Source of the DNA: Sulfurospirillum sp. UBA6810
Lineage (GTDB): Bacteria; Campylobacterota; Campylobacteria; Campylobacterales; Sulfurospirillaceae
Direction of reading: 5' to 3'
NCBI GenBank assembly: GCA_002469305.1
Contig: DKEY01000138.1
Coordinates: 11,810 to 26,126, forward strand
Length of the DNA stretch: 14,317 nucleotides
This document shows, piece by piece, positions 1-7,814 of this stretch. The number at the start of each line of letters is the position of its first letter. Position 1 is the stretch's first letter. The notes below the pieces were generated by a model. The model ran no database searches, was not told the origin of the DNA, and worked only from the letters and a program-made list of their open reading frames with translations. A program made the translations under genes and the position numbers.

Positions 1-509
1 TAGCAAAAAGGGTTCAAGAACTCTTACATGTAAAAGGTTTGAAAGCTATTATAGATGAAAAACGTGGCTATGACCATGGTATGTTTGTTCCGCTAAAACT
101 CATGTATCCAAAGGCTGATATCCCTATCATCCAACTCTCTTTATCAAGTTCACTCTCTCCTTTGTTACATATACAAATAGGAGAAGCACTAAGGGAACTT
201 CGAGACGAAGGAGTTTTGATAGTTGGTTCAGGGCTTTCATTTCATAATATGAGAGCTTATGGTTTGCCAAGCATTCAAGGAGAAAAGTTTGATAAATGGT
301 TACAAGAAACTTTAGTAAGTGGGGATTATGAGAGTGCTAAAGCAAAACTTTTGGAGTGGGATAAGGCTCCAGAGGCGAGATATGCGCACCCAAGAGAAGA
401 GCATCTTTTACCTTTACATGTATGTTTTGGTGCAAGTACGCAAAGTGCAGAAGTTGTGTTTGATTCTATATTTATGAGTGCAAAGGTAAGTGCATTTTTA
501 TGGAGATAA
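1..509 (+). CDS. Extradiol ring-cleavage dioxygenase, LigB/DODA class III family (5' truncated)
   Basis: The reading frame is open from base 3 at the window edge to the TAA at 507-509, so only the last 168 residues are visible; full family members are about 260 residues and roughly 90 are missing. Family features seen: RGYDHG followed by a hydrophobic KLMYP segment, the IPIIQLSL strand, the GSGLSFHN segment with its conserved His, and EEHLLPLHVCFGAS near the C-terminus with another conserved His. These match the LigB superfamily branch containing YgiD/4,5-DOPA dioxygenase, metal-dependent cytoplasmic enzymes that open catecholic rings. The N-terminal metal ligands lie outside the window. A TTG at 39 could be read as a start, but homologous sequence (RVQELL...VKG) continues upstream of it. 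The physiological substrate cannot be told. The TetR gene follows 36 bp downstream and has its own promoter. Confidence 0.85.
   Translation, partial: AKRVQELLHVKGLKAIIDEKRGYDHGMFVPLKLMYPKADIPIIQLSLSSSLSPLLHIQIGEALRELRDEGVLIVGSGLSFHNMRAYGLPSIQGEKFDKWLQETLVSGDYESAKAKLLEWDKAPEARYAHPREEHLLPLHVCFGASTQSAEVVFDSIFMSAKVSAFLWR
24..33. repeat. TTACATGTAA palindrome, exact
   Basis: Exact copy within the dioxygenase gene, read as Leu-His-Val. Flanked by C and A as in the YTTACATGTAAR consensus. Confidence 0.85.
414..423. repeat. TTACATGTAT, one-mismatch copy
   Basis: Second site in the dioxygenase gene, coding Leu-His-Val within the conserved LPLHVCFGAS segment. Confidence 0.6.
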
Positions 510-518
510 ACAACATTT

Positions 519-527
519 TGGTAAAAT
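519..527 (+). promoter_or_regulatory. Extended -10 promoter of the TetR gene
   Basis: TGG followed by TAAAAT (522-527) fits the TGn-TATAAT extended -10 of Campylobacterota sigma-70. It lies in the short gap after the dioxygenase gene, 18 bp before the ATG at 546. A GGAG ribosome site sits at 534-537, eight bases before the start. Confidence 0.5.
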
Positions 528-545
528 TCATGCGGAGAAGTTAAC

Positions 546-1148
546 ATGAAAACAAAAGATAAAATTTTAAATGCTGCCTTGGAGTTGTTTAACACATCAA
601 ACACACAAGCAGCCACAACAAATCATATAGCAGCAGCCATGGGCATCAGCCCTGGCAATTTACACTATCACTATAAAAATCGCGAAGAAATTATCTTTTC
701 ACTTTATGAGAGGATGCATAAAGAACTCTTCCCTGATGAGTCTTTTGTCCCGCAAACTCTTCAAGAGTTAAATGAACAACATAAAAATTTTGCTCTCATC
801 TCTTGGGAATACCGATTTTTTTATCGAGAGTTACTCTTTTTACTCTCACGTGATGAGAAGCTTAAAGAGAGATTTAAAATGGACAATCTTGCTTATAAAA
901 AGCGTATTGAAACGATGCTGTTAGAGTTTCATAACAAAGGGTGGATGCACTTACCTCTTGATAACATGATACTGCATCTTAGCGATACTATCTTGCTGTT
1001 TTTACAGTTTTGGCACCCATTTTTAGAGAGTATCGGTGAAACTATGGATGAGTACAACATCAAAGGAAGCCTAAGGCGAATAGAAGGAAGTCTTCGCTCT
1101 TTTTTAACACCAGAGGGGTTACGCATACTCGCACAAATCGAGGCTTAA
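546..1148 (+). CDS. TetR/AcrR-family transcriptional regulator
   Basis: This is a 200-residue protein, the usual TetR length. Residues 1-60 form the TetR N-terminal domain: KDKILNAALELF leads into a helix-turn-helix (about 25-46) with the typical ending GISPGNLHYHYKNREEII, where recognition helix and YxHFxxK-like motif are visible. The remaining ~140 residues are helical, with SWEYRFFYREL and a hydrophobic stretch ILLFLQFWHPFL, consistent with a ligand-binding and dimerisation domain. GGAG eight bases upstream supports the ATG at 546. TetR proteins usually repress a neighbouring gene and release DNA on binding a small molecule. The target is not obvious: the gene upstream is co-oriented and the deaminase downstream is convergent. 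Its stop codon overlaps the opposite-strand stop of the deaminase gene (1145-1148). Ligand unknown. Confidence 0.92.
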   Translation: MKTKDKILNAALELFNTSNTQAATTNHIAAAMGISPGNLHYHYKNREEIIFSLYERMHKELFPDESFVPQTLQELNEQHKNFALISWEYRFFYRELLFLLSRDEKLKERFKMDNLAYKKRIETMLLEFHNKGWMHLPLDNMILHLSDTILLFLQFWHPFLESIGETMDEYNIKGSLRRIEGSLRSFLTPEGLRILAQIEA

Positions 1149-2143
1149 GAGGAAAATTTTTCTATCTTTTGGATATAAATACTCTTTTCTTCCTCGCTTA
1201 AAAAAGAGGCTTTAAAGGAGTTTTTTACAAGTTTTTTTATCTCCTCTTTACTTACATGTAAACTCTCAACCAAGGCTTCAAAGTTTTCAACCAAATAGCC
1301 TCCAAAGTAGGCAGGGTCATCGGAGTTTACACTTACCATTAACCCTTTGTGTAAGAGTTTGAGGATATTGTGATGCTCCATATCGCCTACTGCTTTTAAC
1401 TTGATGTTTGAGAAAGGGCAAATGGTCAGAGGGATTTGATGTTGAGCTAGATACTCCACTAACTCTTCATCTTCTTCACACCTTATCCCATGGTCAACTC
1501 GGCTTACATGTAAAAGTTCAATCGCACCCCAAATATAACTAGCATCACCCTCTTCTCCAGCATGTGCAACTACCTCATATCCATACTCTTTTGCTTTTTC
1601 AAATACTGCTTGAAATTTTGAGGGAGGATTACCTACTTCACTCGAATCAAGTCCTACTGCCATAATCTTGTCTTTAAAACTCAAAGACTCTTCAAGGGTT
1701 ACAAATGCCTCTTCTTGGCTCAGATGCCTTAAAAAACTCATAATCAAAAAAGAACTTATGCCCAACTCTTTTTTCGCTTTTTCTTGTGCTTTTGTTATGC
1801 CCTCAATCACAGTTTTAAAAGCTACCCCTCTTTTTGTATGTGCTTGTGGGTCAAACATTATCTCTGTATGGACTATATTTTGATTCTTACATGTAAGAAA
1901 ATACGCCCATGTAAGTTCAAAAAAATCTTCCTCATTGATAAGTACATTTGCCCCTGTATAGTAGATATCTAAAAAAGATTGTAAAGAGTCAAAGTTATAA
2001 GCATTCTTTAGCTCATCTATATCTTTATAAGGTATCTTGAGGCCATTTTTAAGAGCAAGTTTAAACATCAGTTCTGGTTCAAGAGTACCCTCTATATGTA
2101 AGTGCAACTCTGCTTTTGGTAAGTTTTGTATAAATGTTTTCAT
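1145..2143 (-). CDS. Adenine deaminase (adenosine deaminase superfamily, Aah1/ADE-like branch)
   Basis: A 332-residue amidohydrolase. Metal and catalytic residues are visible: H14 and H16 in AELHLHIEGTLEPE, H194 and E197 in VAHAGEEG, H218 in RVDHG, and D275/D276 in SVNSDDPAYFGGY. The segments LRHLSQEEA, GLDSSEVGNPPSKF (165-177) and NSDDPAYFGGY are typical of the branch that includes yeast Aah1 and Pseudomonas PA0148, characterised as adenine deaminases (adenine + water to hypoxanthine + ammonia, EC 3.5.4.2). Classical Add proteins carry a GDE-type motif where this one has SSEVG. The protein is cytoplasmic and would act in purine salvage. The start at 2143 lies just six bases after a TGCTATAAT promoter with no Shine-Dalgarno, so translation may be leaderless. 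The gene carries three exact copies of the TTACATGTAA palindrome. Substrate choice (adenine over adenosine) is inferred from motifs only. Confidence 0.88.
   Translation of the reverse strand: MKTFIQNLPKAELHLHIEGTLEPELMFKLALKNGLKIPYKDIDELKNAYNFDSLQSFLDIYYTGANVLINEEDFFELTWAYFLTCKNQNIVHTEIMFDPQAHTKRGVAFKTVIEGITKAQEKAKKELGISSFLIMSFLRHLSQEEAFVTLEESLSFKDKIMAVGLDSSEVGNPPSKFQAVFEKAKEYGYEVVAHAGEEGDASYIWGAIELLHVSRVDHGIRCEEDEELVEYLAQHQIPLTICPFSNIKLKAVGDMEHHNILKLLHKGLMVSVNSDDPAYFGGYLVENFEALVESLHVSKEEIKKLVKNSFKASFLSEEEKSIYIQKIEKFSS
1252..1261. repeat. TTACATGTAA palindrome, exact
   Basis: In the deaminase gene, coding L295-H296-V297. Confidence 0.85.
1504..1513. repeat. TTACATGTAA palindrome, exact
   Basis: In the deaminase gene, coding L211-H212-V213. 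Confidence 0.85.
1887..1896. repeat. TTACATGTAA palindrome, exact
   Basis: In the deaminase gene in the other tolerated frame (CTT ACA TGT AAG), coding L83-T84-C85-K86. Confidence 0.85.
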
Positions 2144-2149
2144 AAAAAA

Positions 2150-2158
2150 ATTATAGCA
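2150..2158 (-). promoter_or_regulatory. Extended -10 promoter of the deaminase gene, leaderless arrangement
   Basis: On the minus strand TGC-TATAAT (hexamer at 2150-2155) is followed by six T and then the ATG at 2143-2141. The expected transcription start, about seven bases after the hexamer, coincides with the A of the start codon. No ribosome-binding site could fit. Confidence 0.6.
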
Positions 2159-2180
2159 AAGATTTTATTTTATTTATCAA

Positions 2181-3989
2181 GTGTCACAAATATGTTACAA
2201 TTACCGAAAAAAAGAGTTTATAGGGAAGAAAATTATATCTGCTTTGTTCGCGCTCATGTTTTCTTTTCTTACACTACAAGCAAATCTTAAAAAAGAATCT
2301 CTCAACATCTGTGTTGATCCAGATTGGTATCCTTATGAAAAACTCACTCCCGAGGGTGAGTACATAGGCATTGCTGCTGAATTGATAGCTTTTATCACCC
2401 AAGAGGCTGGGTTGAATTACACTATCATTAAAACCAAAAATTGGGAAGAGAGTATAGAGTTTTCTAAAAAGGGAAAGTGTGATGTTCTCTCTTTTTTAAA
2501 CCAAACTCCAAAGCGTGACACATGGCTTGTTTTTAGCGAACCTTACTTTACTGACCAAAATGTCATTATCACCAAAGAGGGGCATGATTATATAACCAAT
2601 TTGGCTGAACTAGCTCAAGAAAGTATTGCCTTGCCTAAAGGTTCTAGTATCTTAGAAAAAGTTAGAAAAGATTTTCCTAATCTTACTATCATAGAAACCG
2701 TATCTGAAGAAGAAGCTTTTTCTTTAGTTGCACAAAGTAAAGCTGATTTAACTCTTCGTTCACTTACAATGGCAATATATACTATCAAACAAAAAGGCTT
2801 TTTTAATCTCAAAGTTGCTGGAGAAGTTGATGCTTACGCAAATCATTTGCGTATGGGTATCATAAAAGAAAAAGCGGATTTAAAAAAGCTTTTAAACAAA
2901 GGTATTGAGGCAATTACTCCTAAAAAGTTAAGAGAAATTACAAATAAACATGTTGCAATAAAAGTGGAAAAGCGAACTAATCTAAAAGATTTTTTTATAT
3001 ATTTTGCTGGATTTTTAGTTTTTTTATTCATTATCGTTGGTTTCGCTCTTTATCTGCGCAGAGTCAATAAAAGACTTTTTCGTCTAACACTCAAACTCCA
3101 ACATCAAATACAAAAACAACAACAAATCAAAAAGTCCCTACTTTTAGTAAATCAAAGATATGAATCACTCATAGAAGGCTCTCGAGAAGGTATAATCGTT
3201 TCGCAAAAGTACAAGATTATTTTTGCTAATCCCTATTTTTTAGAACTTACAAAATATACAATGCAAGAGTTGTCTCAAAAAAATATAGAAAGTTTCCTTC
3301 ACCAAGAAGATAGAGAACGTGCTATGGATAACCACATCAAACGACTCGCAAATGCAAATCCTGAAACAAGATATCCTGCTAGATTTTTAACAAAAGATGA
3401 TAAAGAGATATGGGTTGAGATAAGTGGTACGATCATAGAGTGGGATGGGGAACCCGCAACCCTTAATTTTATAGTTGATATTACACAGAGAGTTAAAAAT
3501 GAAAAGAAAATGTCGCATATGGCACACCATGATGCTCTCACTGGCCTTGCAAACAGATGGCTTATGGATGAAAGAGTAGAACAACAAATAGCTCTTTGCA
3601 CAAGAACAAAAAGCAAGTTTTCACTTTTATTTGTAGATTTAAATAAATTCAAACCTATCAATGATACCTATGGACATGAAGCTGGTGATACAGTTTTAAA
3701 AACTGTTGCTCAACGGTTAAAGAAAATCTTGAGAGAGTGTGATACCATAGCTAGGATTGGGGGCGATGAGTATATTATCTTACTTCCGCTTGCACAAGAT
3801 AAGAAAAGTGCCTCTACCGTTATAGAAAAAATCACCAAAACTTTTGAAGAACCTTTTTTGATATTGGAGCATAAATTGTATCTTACATGTAGTATCGGTC
3901 TTGTTCTTTTCCCTGATGATGGAGTTACAAAAGATGCTTTATATACAGCTTCTGATTCTTTGATGTATAAAGATAAAAATCACCTTTAA
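2181..3989 (+). CDS. Membrane diguanylate cyclase: periplasmic SBP domain, PAS, GGDEF
   Basis: 602 residues from the GTG at 2181. Order: signal/anchor segment (about 16-35, KKIISALFALMF), periplasmic solute-binding family 3 domain (about 41-260, starting LNICVDPDWYPYE), one transmembrane helix (about 270-292), a Gln-rich coiled linker (297-325), PAS domain (about 328-436) and GGDEF domain (447 to end, opened by HDALTGLANR). The active-site loop reads GGDEY (527-531) instead of GGDEF; the inhibitory I-site RECD (518-521) is five residues upstream as in feedback-regulated cyclases. It should make c-di-GMP from GTP in response to a periplasmic small molecule. The C-terminus is short, ending soon after SDSLMYK. 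The start is doubtful: GTG 2181 has no ribosome site and precedes the predicted transcript, while the natural signal-peptide start would be at 2223, where the codon is GGG. Confidence 0.85.
   Translation: MSQICYNYRKKEFIGKKIISALFALMFSFLTLQANLKKESLNICVDPDWYPYEKLTPEGEYIGIAAELIAFITQEAGLNYTIIKTKNWEESIEFSKKGKCDVLSFLNQTPKRDTWLVFSEPYFTDQNVIITKEGHDYITNLAELAQESIALPKGSSILEKVRKDFPNLTIIETVSEEEAFSLVAQSKADLTLRSLTMAIYTIKQKGFFNLKVAGEVDAYANHLRMGIIKEKADLKKLLNKGIEAITPKKLREITNKHVAIKVEKRTNLKDFFIYFAGFLVFLFIIVGFALYLRRVNKRLFRLTLKLQHQIQKQQQIKKSLLLVNQRYESLIEGSREGIIVSQKYKIIFANPYFLELTKYTMQELSQKNIESFLHQEDRERAMDNHIKRLANANPETRYPARFLTKDDKEIWVEISGTIIEWDGEPATLNFIVDITQRVKNEKKMSHMAHHDALTGLANRWLMDERVEQQIALCTRTKSKFSLLFVDLNKFKPINDTYGHEAGDTVLKTVAQRLKKILRECDTIARIGGDEYIILLPLAQDKKSASTVIEKITKTFEEPFLILEHKLYLTCSIGLVLFPDDGVTKDALYTASDSLMYKDKNHL
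2193..2201 (+). promoter_or_regulatory. Extended -10 promoter of the GGDEF gene
   Basis: TGT-TACAAT (hexamer 2196-2201) matches the extended -10 pattern. Transcription would begin near 2208, downstream of the GTG at 2181, so this promoter argues against that GTG being the true start. Confidence 0.45.
3883..3892. repeat. TTACATGTAG, one-mismatch copy
   Basis: In the GGDEF gene, coding Leu-Thr-Cys (568-570). Confidence 0.6.
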
Positions 3990-4078
3990 TCCTATCTTGT
4001 CCTCTCCACAATCATCTCACTTTTTTATTTTATGATTTCAATTAGAAATAAAAGATAAAGATAAAAAAGGAGTCTAAA

Positions 4079-4594
4079 ATGAAAAAGATAGCTTTAATTT
4101 TAACAGCCCTAGCACTCAGTTTAAGTGCAAGTTCTTTTACAAAAACGCATAAGCTCAAAGTCATCAGTTCTACCCCTATGTACCAAAACATTGTGAAACA
4201 AATCCCTTACCAAGAGTGTTGGGATGAGAGAGTGCCATATAGACATCAAAACTACCCTTCAAGCTATGATAGCTCACTAGGAACACTCATCGGTGGAGTT
4301 GCAGGAGGGATTTTAGGCAATCAGATAGGAAAAGGCAGAGGAAAAACAGTCGCAACTGTGGGTGGTGCTATCATCGGAACACTTGTGGGGAACAATCTTT
4401 CCCAAGAGAGATACTACCATGAAAGCAGACCTTCACATGTAACTAGACAAAGATGCGAAACAAGATATACGCAGTCGTATCAAGAGGAGTTTATAGGATA
4501 TAAAAATATAGCCTACCATCATGGTCGCGAGATAGTAAAAATCACTCCACATAAACAGAGATTTATAACTGTTACTAGCACTTTTCACTACTAA
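4079..4594 (+). CDS. Exported glycine-zipper 2TM domain protein
   Basis: 171 residues. A signal peptide is clear (MKKIALILTALALSLSASSF); there is no lipobox Cys, so it is not an obvious lipoprotein. A glycine zipper spans about 66-106 (GTLIGGVAGGILG ... GGAIIGTLVG), the pattern of the Rickettsia 17-kDa-antigen / glycine-zipper-2TM family, which associates with the cell envelope. The C-terminal part (EEFIGYKNIAYHHGREIVKITP) resembles the GY-V-Y-Y-G strand that follows the zipper in relatives, in degenerate form. C47 and C126 flank the zipper and could form a disulfide. AAGGAG at 4067-4072, six bases before the ATG, supports the start; the leader is purine-rich with repeated ATAAAG-like units. 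It is probably monocistronic, with a hairpin after it. Exact role unknown. Confidence 0.85.
   Translation: MKKIALILTALALSLSASSFTKTHKLKVISSTPMYQNIVKQIPYQECWDERVPYRHQNYPSSYDSSLGTLIGGVAGGILGNQIGKGRGKTVATVGGAIIGTLVGNNLSQERYYHESRPSHVTRQRCETRYTQSYQEEFIGYKNIAYHHGREIVKITPHKQRFITVTSTFHY
4433..4442. repeat. TCACATGTAA, one-mismatch copy
   Basis: In the glycine-zipper gene, coding Ser-His-Val (119-121). Confidence 0.5.
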
Positions 4595-4619
4595 ATTTTC
4601 TCTCTAAAAAGAGATATCG

Positions 4620-4647
4620 ACAAAGTGGTATTGATTTACCACTTTGT
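4620..4647 (+). terminator. Hairpin after the glycine-zipper gene
   Basis: Perfect 11-bp stem ACAAAGTGGTA / TACCACTTTGT with a six-base loop TTGATT. The following TATAGCTTTATT is only moderately T-rich, so termination may be weak. Confidence 0.6.
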
Positions 4648-4669
4648 TATAGCTTTATTAACACACATC

Positions 4670-4678
4670 TGATAAAAT
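4670..4678 (+). promoter_or_regulatory. Extended -10 promoter of the RND permease gene
   Basis: TGA-TAAAAT (hexamer 4673-4678) lies 28 bp before the ATG at 4707, just after the terminator hairpin. A weak TAGG at 4695-4698 may serve as ribosome site. Confidence 0.5.
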
Positions 4679-4706
4679 ACTTCAAAATAATTTATAGGCT
4701 AAACCA

Positions 4707-7700
4707 ATGGAAAAAATGATCAGATTTTTTATAGATAATGCGAAGATGAACTATGTTCTTTTCTTTCTCATAATCCTTTTAGGTGTTATTTCATACTCTA
4801 AAATTCCAAAAGAGATATTTCCTACTTTTGAACTTGACCGTATCTCAATCAGTGGAAGTTATAGTGGTGCTTCCATAGATATCCTAGATAAGATAGCTGT
4901 TCGTGAAATAGAAGATGAGTTAAGAAGTATCCAAGGGATACAAGAGATGGCAACTTCTATCTCTCCTGGTAGTTTTTCCATCTCCTTAGAACTTGTTAAA
5001 GGTATAAACAAATACGATACTGCTGCTAAAATCAAAGACGCTATCGATAAAGTAAAACAAAACTTTCCAGAAGATATGAATGAGCCCAAAGTTACTGTAC
5101 CTGTAACTGGTAAAAGTCTCATTGATATTTCACTCACTTCAGATACTAAAAACCTTGCTGATTTGATTGAGTTTGCAAAAAAAACAAAAACTGAGATTTT
5201 AGGGGTTAAGGATATTGCCGAGGTAAGTATCTACGGAGATTCTGACCTTTACTACAACATCAAACTAGATGAAAAAAAAATAGAGAGTTTTGGTCTTTCT
5301 AAAACTTCTGTATATAACTCTATCGCAGGACTCTCATACATCTTTCCCATAGGTAAAATCGAAGGTGCTAACAAACACTATTTTCTCTCTACTTACAATG
5401 GTAAAAAAGATGCAAAAGCTATGGAAGAAACCATCATTAAAATTGATGGCAAAAAAATCTATCTTAAAGATATAGCTACTATCCATAAAAAGTATGAAGA
5501 TGCAGCAACGCTTTCCTCTATAGATGCAAAACAATCACTCTCTCTTTCTGTTTCTCAAACAGAAGATGGAAATGCCATCAATGCAACTAAGAACATTGTT
5601 TCCCTTGTAGCAAAGCTCCAAAAACAAAACCCAGAGATAACATTTACTGCGCATAACAACAACTCACAAAGAATTCTTGATAGACTCAATGTTGTTGGCT
5701 CAAATATCATGCTCGGACTCATCTTGGTTACCTTGTTACTTGTACTTCTTATCAACACAAGGATGGCTTTTATCGTAGCGCTTGGGATACCAACCTCTTT
5801 TATCATGGGAGCTATCTACTTTTATCTTGTAGGTTATACGATAAATATGATTTCCCTTGTTGGTGTTCTTGTTGCACTTGGTATCGTTGTTGATGATGCT
5901 ATCGTTGTTTCAGAAAACATACAACAAAAGATAGAAGAAGGGATGGCACCACATGATGCTGCCATAAAAGGAGCAAAAGAGATGGCAAAGCCTGTTATCA
6001 TGGCTTCACTTACTACTTTGTTTACGTTTATCCCTCTTTTAATGCTCAGCGGTACTTTAGGAGAGTTTATGAAACTCATCCCTATCGCGGTTTCAGCACT
6101 CCTTGTAGCTTCTTTGATAGAATCTTTTGTTTTTTTACCACTTCATGCAGCACACACACTCAAACAAAAAGCAAAAGCACTCTCATGGGAAAGGGCAAAT
6201 GCTATTTATTATAAACTCATAACAATCCACATCAAATATAAAAAAACTTTTCTTTTTTCTTTTTTAGTTATCATTCCTATTCTCACTTTTATAGGTTTGC
6301 AAAATTCTAAATTTCAAATGTTTTCACGCTTTGATGCAACAACTATCAACATAGCCCTCAAAGCCAATATAAATACATCCATAGAACAATCCTACGATAT
6401 AGTAAATATCATCGCAAAAGATTTTGTCCAAGTCAAAGAAAAATTTGGCATAGAGACTGTCTCTTCGGTCGCTGGATATAGAAGAAATGCAGAGGGAACA
6501 AGAGAGAGTTATCCTTATGTTATGTATATTACGCTGGAGCTTTACAAGATAGAGCCTCAAAACTTTTTAGACAGATACATCACGCCATATCTTAGTTTTT
6601 ATGAAGACAATTCTCAAGCCATAAGAAAAGAAACATCTTTTGTTATCTCCAAAAAGCTTAAACAATTTATCAATAAAAAAGAGTACAAAGAGAAATTTAA
6701 TCTTGAAGAGATTTATGTAGTTGAGCGAAAACCAGGGCCTGTAAAATCAGATATAAAACTTGGTATTATCTCACATGATAATCAAAAAATATTTGATGCA
6801 ATCGACACTATTCAAAATAAAATCAACGAGATGAAAGGTATAGTAAACATAAGTAACTCTGCAAAACTCGGAGTCGATGAGATAAAATTCAAGCTGAACA
6901 CTTACGGAGAACAGCTTGGACTTGATGAACAAAAGATAGGGCAACACCTTTCCAATATGTTTTTATCAAAGAAAAAAACATCTGCTTTTGATGAGAGAGA
7001 TTTACTAGAGATAAAGATAGAAAGTACAAATAAAGATGACTTAAAGACTTTAGAAGAGATGAAAATCAGACTTGATGATGGAAGAGAAGTCCTTTTTAAA
7101 GAGGTAAGCGATTATGAAGTTATCAAATCTTTTGAAAGAGTTGAAAAAGATTTTGGACAAAAGACTTTTTATGTATTTGCCAATGTTGATTCAAAAATAA
7201 TCACTTCAGGAGAAGTTATAAAAGCCCTCAAACCAACGATGGATGAACTAAAAGAGCAAGGAATCTCTTTTAAACTTTTAGGAGAAGAGCAGAGAAAAAG
7301 TGACCTTAAAAGAGATATGACTTCAGCAACTGTTATAGCGATGCTTCTTGTCTCTTTGAGTATGCTCTATCTGTTTAATTCATTTCGTGATACCTTTATC
7401 ATCATGTCTGTTATCCCATTTTCATTTTTGGGAGTTCTAGCAGGACACCTTATCTTGGGACTGAATCTCACGATGCCTTCTATCGTGGGTTCACTAGGAC
7501 TTGCGGGAGTTGTGGTAAACGATGGTATCATTATGCTCACAAAACTAAGGCAAGTACATAATATTCACGACCTCATCGTCCAAGCAACTAAACGCCTTCG
7601 ACCTATTTTTCTCACAACCATGACTACACTTCTTGGGATATTTACACTGATGTTTTTCCCATCAGGTGAAGCAGCTATCTTTCAAACGCTAGCTGTTGCT

Positions 7701-7814
7701 CTTGGCTTTGGTCTAGCTTGGGGAACCGTACTCAATCTCATCTATGTTCCTACATTTTTCGCTGTACTTCATAAAAAAAGATTTGAAAAACTCGCACAAA
7801 ACAACCAACAGTAA
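4707..7814 (+). CDS. RND-superfamily efflux transporter permease (AcrB/HAE type)
   Basis: 1035 residues, the normal AcrB-family length with two homologous halves. TM1 follows MEKMIRFFIDNAKMNYV; the first porter domain starts IPKEIFPTFELDRISISGSYSGAS. TM4 holds the proton-relay pair D396/D397 in GIVVDDAIVVSENI. The second half begins near 511, and TM11 retains RLRPIFLTTMTT (R965, T970). In TM10 the AcrB K940 region reads GLAGVVVNDGIIML (N938, D939), so the relay Lys is absent, as in a branch of RND pumps with VVNN/VVND motifs. It is an inner-membrane proton-driven exporter normally working with a periplasmic adaptor and an outer-membrane channel; neither gene is adjacent. Substrate unknown. 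Start ATG 4707 has a weak ribosome site; ATG 4716 is an alternative. The gene has no TTACATGTAA palindrome despite its length. Confidence 0.92.
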   Translation: MEKMIRFFIDNAKMNYVLFFLIILLGVISYSKIPKEIFPTFELDRISISGSYSGASIDILDKIAVREIEDELRSIQGIQEMATSISPGSFSISLELVKGINKYDTAAKIKDAIDKVKQNFPEDMNEPKVTVPVTGKSLIDISLTSDTKNLADLIEFAKKTKTEILGVKDIAEVSIYGDSDLYYNIKLDEKKIESFGLSKTSVYNSIAGLSYIFPIGKIEGANKHYFLSTYNGKKDAKAMEETIIKIDGKKIYLKDIATIHKKYEDAATLSSIDAKQSLSLSVSQTEDGNAINATKNIVSLVAKLQKQNPEITFTAHNNNSQRILDRLNVVGSNIMLGLILVTLLLVLLINTRMAFIVALGIPTSFIMGAIYFYLVGYTINMISLVGVLVALGIVVDDAIVVSENIQQKIEEGMAPHDAAIKGAKEMAKPVIMASLTTLFTFIPLLMLSGTLGEFMKLIPIAVSALLVASLIESFVFLPLHAAHTLKQKAKALSWERANAIYYKLITIHIKYKKTFLFSFLVIIPILTFIGLQNSKFQMFSRFDATTINIALKANINTSIEQSYDIVNIIAKDFVQVKEKFGIETVSSVAGYRRNAEGTRESYPYVMYITLELYKIEPQNFLDRYITPYLSFYEDNSQAIRKETSFVISKKLKQFINKKEYKEKFNLEEIYVVERKPGPVKSDIKLGIISHDNQKIFDAIDTIQNKINEMKGIVNISNSAKLGVDEIKFKLNTYGEQLGLDEQKIGQHLSNMFLSKKKTSAFDERDLLEIKIESTNKDDLKTLEEMKIRLDDGREVLFKEVSDYEVIKSFERVEKDFGQKTFYVFANVDSKIITSGEVIKALKPTMDELKEQGISFKLLGEEQRKSDLKRDMTSATVIAMLLVSLSMLYLFNSFRDTFIIMSVIPFSFLGVLAGHLILGLNLTMPSIVGSLGLAGVVVNDGIIMLTKLRQVHNIHDLIVQATKRLRPIFLTTMTTLLGIFTLMFFPSGEAAIFQTLAVALGFGLAWGTVLNLIYVPTFFAVLHKKRFEKLAQNNQQ

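Noticed and set aside
326..616. Minus-strand reading of 96 codons
   Set aside because: It lies opposite the well-supported dioxygenase and TetR genes, has no ribosome site and no recognisable domain.
1145..1200. Terminator between the convergent TetR and deaminase genes
   Set aside because: Only a few A-T pairs around GGAAAATTTTTC could fold; no convincing stem.
3299..3661. Minus-strand reading of 120 codons
   Set aside because: It is a shadow of the PAS-GGDEF region with Ser/Cys-rich, structureless sequence.
4079..4594. Outer-membrane lipoprotein like the Rickettsia 17-kDa antigen
   Set aside because: No Cys follows the signal peptide, so no lipobox; a signal-peptidase-I substrate is more likely.
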